Positions 1 through 5,765 of a DNA stretch of 12,280 bases are shown here, one piece after another. A program made the position numbers and the translations under genes. Source of the stretch: Fidelibacterota bacterium. Its GTDB lineage: Bacteria; Fidelibacterota; Fidelibacteria; Fidelibacterales; Fidelibacteraceae. Within the stretch, counting starts at the first letter, position 1. Each line of letters opens with the position of its first letter. The DNA is taken from assembly GCA_029931905.1 (NCBI GenBank), contig JAOZRH010000049.1, forward strand, positions 1-12,280, in the 5' to 3' direction. Below the pieces are notes generated by a model. That model made no database searches and had not been told where the DNA came from. It saw nothing but the letters and a program-made list of their open reading frames with translations.

Positions 1-32
1 GTCGTTTGTTTGGTCGTTTGTTTGGTCGTTTG
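1..32. repeat. 12-bp tandem repeat, about 2.7 units, cut by the window edge
   Basis: On the plus strand GTCGTTTGTTTG occurs twice, followed by a partial unit GTCGTTTG that runs into the palindrome. On the transposase strand it encodes repeated Thr-Thr-Lys-Gln. The array may continue beyond position 1. Confidence 0.85.
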
Positions 33-428
33 TAGAGACGCACGGCCGTGCGTCTCTACATGTAAATCATTCAAACCATGTAAATCATTCAAATCATTCA
101 AACCATTCAAACCGTGCGAATCATTTACATCGATAATTTTTTCATTTTTTTTCAAAATGATTATTGCATGAATATGATTTGGCATTATAATATATTCATC
201 CAAAAACAATTCATTACGAATATCAAACGATTTGCACCATTCGTTTTCGATAATTTTTCCAAAACCAGATAATTCAATAGACACATTACCGTGTGTATCT
301 ACAATTTTCCCTAAATTATATTTACGATTTTTCGTAACAATTGTAATAAAATAATATCCGCAACCTGAATAATCCCATTTGGGCATTCTATGTGATTGAA
401 TACGGTATTTATTTTTAAATCTATCCAT
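1..428 (-). CDS. REP-associated tyrosine transposase (IS200-like Y1/RAYT family), partial, runs off left edge
   Basis: The frame read leftwards from ATG 426-428 stays open for 142 codons to the window edge, so the C-terminal part is missing. The start fits the family (residues 17-32 read KWDYSGCGYYFITIVT), and a weak AGGT lies about 7 nt upstream. Residues 82-87 are MPNHIH, the HUH metal-binding motif (His85, His87) of Y1 single-strand DNA transposases. The preceding WC...DE..IMPNHIH layout is typical of RAYTs, which are thought to move or spread REP palindromes. The catalytic tyrosine would lie beyond the edge. After the HUH motif the protein has a repetitive linker: six Gly/Asp-Leu-Asn/His tripeptides (106-123), then VETHGRASLQ encoded by a perfect palindrome, then Thr-Thr-Lys-Gln repeats. 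All are multiples of 3 bp, so the frame is kept. Whether the enzyme is active cannot be judged without the missing half. Confidence 0.85.
   Translation of the reverse strand, partial: MDRFKNKYRIQSHRMPKWDYSGCGYYFITIVTKNRKYNLGKIVDTHGNVSIELSGFGKIIENEWCKSFDIRNELFLDEYIIMPNHIHAIIILKKNEKIIDVNDSHGLNGLNDLNDLHGLNDLHVETHGRASLQTTKQTTKQT
31..60. repeat. Perfect 30-bp REP-like palindrome inside the transposase gene
   Basis: The half-site TGTAGAGACGCACGG is followed immediately by its exact reverse complement, giving a 15-bp stem with no spacer. The flanking bases (T30 and T61) do not pair, so the palindrome is exactly 30 bp. It is markedly GC-richer than its surroundings. It lies in frame within the transposase linker and encodes VETHGRASLQ together with neighbouring bases. 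GC-rich palindromes of this kind are scattered through many bacterial genomes and are associated with RAYT transposases. Only one copy occurs in this window. Confidence 0.9.
60..113. repeat. 9-bp tandem repeat, six units, coding
   Basis: Six 9-bp units, read on the minus strand as GGTTTGAAT, GGTTTGAAT, GATTTGAAT, GATTTACAT, GGTTTGAAT, GATTTACAT. They encode GLN, GLN, DLN, DLH, GLN, DLH in the transposase linker between the HUH motif and the palindrome. The unit length keeps the frame, so copy number could vary by slippage without destroying the gene. Confidence 0.85.
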
Positions 429-472
429 TAAATTACCTGTATTCTTACTGTTACTACTTATTTAATAAATAA

Positions 473-535
473 TTACTTAAATGCTTTAACCGCCTCACTA
501 ATCTTCCCATTAACCACGCTTTCAATTTTATCAAT
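473..535 (-). pseudogene. Relict duplicate of the glyS 3' end
   Basis: Read on the minus strand this stretch encodes IDKIESVVNGKISEAVKAFK and a stop codon. The intact glyS ends IDKIESVVNDKISEAIQKFK, so 16 of 20 residues match and both copies end at the same place. At DNA level, 28 bases (508-535) are identical to 1864-1891, and 42 of 45 bases match over 491-535 versus 1847-1891. Similarity stops abruptly at 535. The frame upstream is short: ATG at 554-556, stop codon at 557-559, no Shine-Dalgarno sequence. It is therefore a fragment rather than a gene. It lies just downstream of fic and 44 bp before the transposase start, and it suggests that something inserted at the glyS end and displaced or copied its tail. 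Confidence 0.8.
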
Positions 536-574
536 ATCCCAATGCTTTATATACATTATTAGCCAGAGTGTTTA

Positions 575-1633
575 TTATTTCATCGTTAGTAAATTCATTA
601 ATCGTTCGTTAATATAATAATTTCCTGTTCCTAATCTTTCTTTTCTCAACAATCCGTCTTTTACCAAAATATTTAAATATTTTGCTGCTGTTATTCGAGA
701 AACACCCAAATCATGCTCCATAAACTCTATTTTTGTATAAGGATGTTTGAATAAATTGTTTAATAAATCTTGACTATAAAACTTATAATTATCACGGAGT
801 ATATTTTTATATTCAAATATTAAATTTCTTATTTTCCCAATTAATTCAATAGTTTCTTTTGATATTTGCTCTATTGCTTCTAACATAAACAATAACCAAT
901 TTTCCCAATTATCAGTTTCTCGAATTTCCTGCAATAATTTATAATAATTTCCCTTATTTAAAATGATATATCGGCTCAAATACAGAATAGGTAAATTCAA
1001 CAAATCTTTCATTACCAAATAAAGAACATTTATTATTCTGCCTGTTCTTCCATTTCCATCGTAAAAAGGATGAATACTTTCAAATTGATAATGAATTATT
1101 GCCATTTTTACTAGTGGGTCAAAATCTGATATTGTATCGTCGTTAATAAATTGTTCCAGATTTGACATTAAGTCTATTATTTCAGAATACTCTTGTGGTG
1201 GAGTATAAACTGTTTCTCCTGTTATTACATTTTTTAATGCTGTTCCAGGAAGTTTTCTGAAACCTGCTTTGTTTTTTTCTAATTCAGATTGAATTTCAAT
1301 TATGTCGTTGTTTGTTAATATCTTTTTATTTGATATTAAAGTAAAGCCTTTTTTTAATGCTGAAATATAATTTTGAACTTCTTTTGCATTCAGCGATTTA
1401 AAACCATCAAGATTTAAGTCTGCTTTATAAATATCATCATGTGTTGTAATAATATTTTCTACTGCCGAACTATCCTTTGCTTCTTGCAATCCTAATGTAT
1501 TAATCAAAATATTTTCATTTGGAATTGTATAAACAACACCTTTTAATTCTGCTAATGCACGATGTGCAGATGCAAGTTTTTTTAAAACTTTTTTTGTTTC
1601 AATATCTTTCTCTATTGGCATTTTTTTTAACAT
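575..1633 (-). CDS. fic: Class II Fic family protein AMPylase (adenylyltransferase) with C-terminal winged helix
   Basis: Fic enzymes transfer AMP (or another nucleotide part) from ATP to hydroxyl side chains of target proteins. The full Fic motif HPFYDGNGRTGR is present, with catalytic His211 when numbering from the upstream TTG at 1702. The N-terminal region contains S78-S-A-V-E-N83, which fits the self-inhibitory (S/T)xxxE(G/N) helix of class II Fic proteins, so no separate antitoxin is expected. Residues ~315-370 look like a winged helix-turn-helix. The layout and length resemble the Shewanella SoFic protein. The frame is open from TTG at 1702, but I prefer ATG at 1631-1633 (352 aa): it has AGAGAG about 5 nt upstream and leaves a family-like distance to the conserved ALAELKG block. 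It has no operon partner: glyS lies upstream with a 126-bp gap, and a glyS tail relict lies downstream, suggesting acquisition by insertion. The target is unknown. Confidence 0.92.
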   Translation of the reverse strand: MLKKMPIEKDIETKKVLKKLASAHRALAELKGVVYTIPNENILINTLGLQEAKDSSAVENIITTHDDIYKADLNLDGFKSLNAKEVQNYISALKKGFTLISNKKILTNNDIIEIQSELEKNKAGFRKLPGTALKNVITGETVYTPPQEYSEIIDLMSNLEQFINDDTISDFDPLVKMAIIHYQFESIHPFYDGNGRTGRIINVLYLVMKDLLNLPILYLSRYIILNKGNYYKLLQEIRETDNWENWLLFMLEAIEQISKETIELIGKIRNLIFEYKNILRDNYKFYSQDLLNNLFKHPYTKIEFMEHDLGVSRITAAKYLNILVKDGLLRKERLGTGNYYINERLMNLLTMK

Positions 1634-1760
1634 TTCATCTCTCTTTTGTAAAGTTTTATCAATTTTCTTTACAAAGTTAATTATTTTTGATAAGAAAATC
1701 AATTATTCTTTACATATATTGCTAATAATATAAAAAAAATACAATTTCTTTATGTCTTGA

Positions 1761-1828
1761 TTAACGATTTGGCTATGCGTAGTGAGTATATTTCATAACA
1801 TTTCACTTATAAATCGCCATATAGCTAA
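1761..1828. repeat. Imperfect 68-bp inverted repeat abutting the glyS stop
   Basis: The left arm 1761-1784 (starts TTAACGATTTGGC) and the reverse complement of the right arm 1804-1828 (starts TTAGCTATATGGC) match in roughly two thirds of positions with one gap. Both end in GTG at a 19-nt loop (1785-1803). The outer end touches the glyS stop codon. It could fold in the glyS transcript, but the nearest U-run on that strand lies about 20 nt further on, so it is not a standard terminator. A small REP/MITE-like element or recombination scar is possible. Confidence 0.45.
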
Positions 1829-3169
1829 CTATTTAAATTTCTGAATCGCCTCACTAATTTTATCATTAACCACGCTTTCAATTTTATCAATCGCAATTCG
1901 TTCTTGTTTTAGTGAATCTCTTTCTCTAATTGTAACTGTATTATCTTCTAATGATTGATGATCGATAGTAATGCAAAAAGGTGTTCCAGCTTCATCTTGT
2001 CTTCTATATCTTTTGCCGATAGAACCGCCATCATCATAAGTTGTGGCAATTTTAAATTTTAAGTCATTAAATATTTTTCTAGCAACTTCTGGCATTCCTT
2101 GTTTATTGAATAGTGGGAAAATTGCAACTTTGATTGGTGCAATTTCAGGTGAAAATTTCATAACTATTCTGTCATTTTCCTCATCTTCCCAAAATGAATC
2201 CGCTAAGATTGTAAAAACTGTTCTATCAATTCCGGCAGAAGTTTCAATCACAGCTGGAATAATTTTTTCACCACGATTTTGTTGGTCAACATAGTGTAAT
2301 TTTTTACCACTATGAGTAATATGTTGATTTAAATCGAATTGTCCCCTGTCGGCAATTCCTTCCAATTCTGAAAATCCAAATGGAAATTCATATTCAACAT
2401 CATAACAAGCTGTAGAATAATGAGCCAATTCATCTTTTCCGTGTGGACGAAGTTGTAATTTTTCTGGAGTAATTCCCAACGATTTAAACCAATTTAATCG
2501 TTCATTTTTCCAATATTCTAACCACTTCTCATTTTCACCCGGACGAATAAAAAATTCCATCTCCATTTGTTCAAACTCTCTTGTTCTGAAAATAAAATTT
2601 CCGGTTGTAATTTCGTTTCTAAATGCTTTTCCAATTTGTGCAATTCCAAAAGGTAATTTTACTCTATTAGAAGAAGTCACATTTGCAAAATTAATAAAAA
2701 TTCCCTGTGCCGTTTCTGGTCGCAAATAAATTTCTTGTGCAGATTCTTCAGTCGAACCAAGTGCAGTTTTGAACATCAAATTAAATTGTTTTGGATCGCC
2801 TAATTCACCACCACATTCAGGACAGGAAGTTGTATTTTCAGGAAGATGATCAACTCTATATCTTTTACGACATTTTTTGCATTCCACCATAGGATCGTGA
2901 AAGTTTTCAATATGTCCCGAAGCTTCCCAAACTTTTGGATGCATCAAAATTGCAGAATCCATTCCTAAAATATTTTCTCTTGCAGTTACTATATGTTTCC
3001 ACCAATGATCTTTTACATTCTTTTTTAATTCAACTCCCAAAGGTCCGTAATCATAAACCGCATTAATACCGCCATAAATCTCACTACTTTGGAAAAGTAT
3101 TCCTCTCCGTCTTGACAATGATATAATTTTCTCTATTATTGGATTATTTTTTACTTTCTTTTTTCCCAT
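1829..3169 (-). CDS. glyS: Glycyl-tRNA synthetase, single-chain class II type
   Basis: This cytoplasmic enzyme charges tRNA-Gly with glycine using ATP. The 446-aa protein is the homodimeric (alpha2) type, not the separate alpha/beta subunit type. Visible features are the N-terminal SRRRGILFQSSEIYGG block, a zinc-ribbon insertion with Cys97, Cys100, Cys116 and Cys119, class II motif 2 (FRNEI at 183-187 and FRTREFEQME at 194-203), motif 3 (GIDRT 313-317), and a C-terminal anticodon-binding domain from ~346 (APIKVAIFPL). The length is close to that of bacterial relatives. ATG 3167-3169 is preceded by GGGAAAA and lies inside the end of topA (26-bp overlap), so translation is probably coupled and the two genes share a transcript. 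The final 20 codons are duplicated at 473-535. Some bacterial genomes name this type glyQS. Confidence 0.96.
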   Translation of the reverse strand: MGKKKVKNNPIIEKIISLSRRRGILFQSSEIYGGINAVYDYGPLGVELKKNVKDHWWKHIVTARENILGMDSAILMHPKVWEASGHIENFHDPMVECKKCRKRYRVDHLPENTTSCPECGGELGDPKQFNLMFKTALGSTEESAQEIYLRPETAQGIFINFANVTSSNRVKLPFGIAQIGKAFRNEITTGNFIFRTREFEQMEMEFFIRPGENEKWLEYWKNERLNWFKSLGITPEKLQLRPHGKDELAHYSTACYDVEYEFPFGFSELEGIADRGQFDLNQHITHSGKKLHYVDQQNRGEKIIPAVIETSAGIDRTVFTILADSFWEDEENDRIVMKFSPEIAPIKVAIFPLFNKQGMPEVARKIFNDLKFKIATTYDDGGSIGKRYRRQDEAGTPFCITIDHQSLEDNTVTIRERDSLKQERIAIDKIESVVNDKISEAIQKFK

Positions 3170-5462
3170 TTTTTATTTTCCCATTTCTTTTATTTTTAAT
3201 AATTTCATTACATTCTTCAATCGTTATTTTCTCAGCTTCTATAGTTTTTGGTATTTTATAATTCTTTTTTTTGTATGCTATATAAGGACCATATTTACCT
3301 TTTTTAACAATCATTTCTCCGTTTTCAAATTCTTTTAAAATACTTTTTCTCTGTTCAACTTTTGTTTCTTCAATTAATTCAATCGCTCTTTTAGCATCAA
3401 TTGTATCTGGCAAATCGGGTTTTTTAATTGAATAAAATTTTGATTTATGTCTAATATAAGGACCATATTTACCTAAACCAATAATAATTTCATCGTCTTC
3501 ATATATCCCAATTTTACGAGGAAATTTTAATAATTCTAATGCACTTTCAAGTGTAATTGTACTTAGCGAATCGTTTTTTCCAATTTTGGCAAAATCTGGC
3601 TTTTCCTCTCCTTCTACTTCACCCCTTTGAACAACTGCTCCATATCTTGCAATTTTAGCATAAATGTTTTTCCCTGTTTTGGGATCCTTTCCTAATAATC
3701 TCTCACCTTTATGTTTGTCAGCTTCTTTATCAGTTTCAATTACTTTTGCATGAAATTTGTCATAAAATTCTTTTAACATTTTCTGCCATTGCAACTTCCC
3801 TTCTGCAATTTTATCAAAATCATTTTCAATATTAGCAGTAAAATTGTAATTTAAAATATCCTCAAAATATTTAACTAAAAATTCATTTACAACAATTCCA
3901 ATATCTGTAGGAAATAATTTGGATTTTTGAGCTCCTGTATTTTCTGTTTTTTTAAATTCTTCAACAATATTGTTTTCTAACAATAAATATTCATATTCTC
4001 TTTTTACTCCATCTCTATTTTCTTGAACAACATATTTTCTTTTCTGTATCGTTGTAATTGTTGGAGCATAGGTTGAAGGACGACCAATTCCCAGTTCTTC
4101 CATTTTTCTAACCAAAGTTGCTTCTGAATATCTCGCAGGTGGTTGTGTAAATTTCTGAGTTGCCTCCATTTTTAAAAAATTCAATTCATCACCAATTTTC
4201 ACTGGAGGTAAAATATTTTTTTTAACACTTTGTGTTTTTCCCTCATCAAAATATACCTTCAAAAAACCATCAAATTTCAAAACTTCACCATTGGCAATTA
4301 ATTTCTTTTCAGAAGTTGAAATATTTATTGTTACTTTAGTTTTTTCTATTTCAGCTTTACTCATCTGCGAAGCGATTGTTCGCTTCCAAATCATATTGTA
4401 TATCTTTTTTTCTTCAGCATTTTTCCCGGCAAATTCTTGTGCTAAATTTGTTGGACGAATTGCTTCATGAGCCTCTTGGGCTCCTTTACTCTTTGTTTTA
4501 AAATTACGCGGTTTTGAATATTTTTTTCCGTATTTATCAGTGATAACTTCTATTGCTTTTGCAATCGCTATTTTTGATAAATTCAAAGAATCTGTTCTCA
4601 TATAAGTTATAGCACCTGCTTCATACAATTTTTGAGCTATACTCATTATTTTTGATACAGAATATCCCATTTTTCTATTTGCTTCTTGTTGTAAAGTTGA
4701 AGTGATAAATGGTGGTGATGGAGATTTTGTCCCTGGGTTTTTTTCAACATTTTCTATTGAATAATTTGCATTTTTACATTCATTTAAAAATTTTAGTGCA
4801 TTTGTTTTTGAATCGATATTTTTTAATAAATTTGCACTCAATTCATATTGCCTTCCATCTTCTTCTATTGTAAAATAAGCAACTACCTTAAACGATTCAT
4901 TACTTTTAAATGTTGAAATTTTATCTTCTTGTTCAACAATTAATCTAACTGCTACTGATTGTACCCGTCCAGCAGAAAGTGCTGGTTTAATTTTTCTCCA
5001 TAATAATGGCGACAATTCGTATCCAACCAATCTATCAAGAATTCTTCGTGCTTGTTGTGCATCAACTAATTTTTTATCTACTAAACCGGGATTTTTAATT
5101 GCCTCACTTATTGCAGATTTTGTAATCTCATGAAAAACAATTCTTTTTGTATCATTTATATCCAAATTTAATGCTGTACACAAATGCCAAGCAATCGCTT
5201 CACCCTCTCTATCCTGATCAGTAGCGAGATAAACGGAATCTGCTCTTCTAACGGCAGTTTTTAATTCTTTCAATGTTTTTGATTTTTTGGAAGAAACAAC
5301 ATAAGTTGGTACAAATCCATTTTCTGTATCAATACCCATTTTAGAAGATGGTAAATCTCTTATATGTCCCATCGAAGCAATTGAGTCATATTCCTTACCA
5401 AAATATTTCTTAATTGTCTTTGCTTTTGATGGTGATTCAACTATTATTAATTTTTTACTCAT
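3144..5462 (-). CDS. topA: DNA topoisomerase I (type IA)
   Basis: TopA relaxes negative supercoils by cutting one strand through a 5'-phosphotyrosine link. The N-terminal Toprim domain shows VESPSKAKTI (Glu9) and TDQDREGEA (Asp82, Asp84, Glu86) for Mg binding. The catalytic block GAITYMRTDS gives Tyr287 and Arg289, followed by EAHEAIRPT (330-338) and the late core motif ELGIGRPSTYAPTI (456-469). The C-terminus has no CxxC zinc fingers. It carries about three Toprim-C-type repeats instead (~600-612, 659-680, 717-738), two of them with GKYGPYI, as in Bacteroidota-like topoisomerases. The last ~20 residues are a Lys/Asn-rich tail overlapping glyS. The start ATG 5460-5462 has AAAGGAC 5 nt upstream. 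At 772 aa the length is normal for this form. It is divergent from korA. Confidence 0.97.
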   Translation of the reverse strand: MSKKLIIVESPSKAKTIKKYFGKEYDSIASMGHIRDLPSSKMGIDTENGFVPTYVVSSKKSKTLKELKTAVRRADSVYLATDQDREGEAIAWHLCTALNLDINDTKRIVFHEITKSAISEAIKNPGLVDKKLVDAQQARRILDRLVGYELSPLLWRKIKPALSAGRVQSVAVRLIVEQEDKISTFKSNESFKVVAYFTIEEDGRQYELSANLLKNIDSKTNALKFLNECKNANYSIENVEKNPGTKSPSPPFITSTLQQEANRKMGYSVSKIMSIAQKLYEAGAITYMRTDSLNLSKIAIAKAIEVITDKYGKKYSKPRNFKTKSKGAQEAHEAIRPTNLAQEFAGKNAEEKKIYNMIWKRTIASQMSKAEIEKTKVTINISTSEKKLIANGEVLKFDGFLKVYFDEGKTQSVKKNILPPVKIGDELNFLKMEATQKFTQPPARYSEATLVRKMEELGIGRPSTYAPTITTIQKRKYVVQENRDGVKREYEYLLLENNIVEEFKKTENTGAQKSKLFPTDIGIVVNEFLVKYFEDILNYNFTANIENDFDKIAEGKLQWQKMLKEFYDKFHAKVIETDKEADKHKGERLLGKDPKTGKNIYAKIARYGAVVQRGEVEGEEKPDFAKIGKNDSLSTITLESALELLKFPRKIGIYEDDEIIIGLGKYGPYIRHKSKFYSIKKPDLPDTIDAKRAIELIEETKVEQRKSILKEFENGEMIVKKGKYGPYIAYKKKNYKIPKTIEAEKITIEECNEIIKNKRNGKIKNGKKESKK

Positions 5463-5515
5463 TAATGTCCTTTTTTTAAACTCATCTAATATACAAAATT
5501 GAGATTGTTATTCAA

Positions 5516-5544
5516 ATTATATTTTAAATAAGCTATTAAGAAAA
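5516..5544 (-). promoter_or_regulatory. Candidate topA promoter
   Basis: On the minus strand a perfect TATAAT lies at 5516-5521, with a poor -35 (TTTTCT, 5539-5544) at 17-bp spacing. It would give a leader of about 45 nt before topA. In such AT-rich DNA, -10 look-alikes are common, so confidence is low. Confidence 0.3.
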
Positions 5545-5562
5545 AAGAAATAAAAATATTTG

Positions 5563-5589
5563 TTGACATTGCGACTTACAATATATTAA
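5563..5589 (+). promoter_or_regulatory. Distal candidate promoter toward korA
   Basis: A perfect TTGACA at 5563-5568 is followed at 15 bp by TATTAA (5584-5589), a weak -10; other registers are no better. It would give korA a leader of about 165 nt, with the 5591-5606 palindrome at the transcription start, a position suited to an operator. Confidence 0.3.
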
Positions 5590-5704
5590 CTTTTGCATAT
5601 GGAAAAAAGAGAAGATACACTTAAAAATTAATAGAGCAGAATGCAAAAACAGAAGCTTTCTCTTCAAAACATTATATCTCACACATTTCATAAATTACAA
5701 TTTA

Positions 5705-5732
5705 TTGTTAATCAATTTCGTATATCTATAAT
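5705..5732 (+). promoter_or_regulatory. Proximal candidate korA promoter
   Basis: TTGTTA (5705-5710), a 16-bp spacer and a perfect TATAAT (5727-5732). Predicted start near 5739 gives a ~27-nt leader containing the strong GGAAGG ribosome site. A second TATAAT at 5739-5744 lacks a -35. Confidence 0.42.
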
Positions 5733-5765
5733 CAATTTTATAATAATATAAAAGGAAGGATTTAA

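Larger units (their letters stand above)
5463..5765. other. Divergent topA/korA intergenic region, 303 bp
   Basis: No convincing gene lies here. It holds candidate promoters for both directions, an imperfect palindrome TTTTGCATATGGAAAA (5591-5606, one mismatched pair), and a 10-bp direct repeat TAATCAATTT at 5709-5718 and 5729-5738, spaced 20 bp (two helical turns), the second copy overlapping the likely korA -10. The korA Shine-Dalgarno sequence GGAAGG is at 5754-5759. A 36-codon frame at 5641-5751 is considered and rejected below. Confidence 0.6.

Noticed and set aside
1..113. Possible CRISPR array at the left edge
   Set aside because: Units are 9 and 12 bp, directly tandem with no unique spacers, and lie in frame within a transposase gene.
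473..556. A 27-codon frame starting ATG at 554-556 as a small gene
   Set aside because: No ribosome site, and nearly all of it is the copied glyS tail; treated as a relict.
1634..1702. N-terminal extension of Fic from TTG at 1702
   Set aside because: TTG start without a ribosome site; the extra 23 residues have no counterpart in the family, while ATG at 1633 has AGAGAG at good spacing.
5610..5628. A 19-bp exact match between the korA leader and panB (10393-10411), also readable as a 10-codon frame MEKREDTLKN
   Set aside because: Similarity does not extend on either side. In a 12-kb AT-rich window one such match is unlikely but not remarkable, and no mechanism is suggested.
5641..5751. 36-codon frame upstream of korA (starts MQKQKLSLQN) as a leader peptide
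   Set aside because: Weak ribosome site, no recognisable family, and open frames of this length are fairly common by chance; it also overlaps the likely korA promoter.
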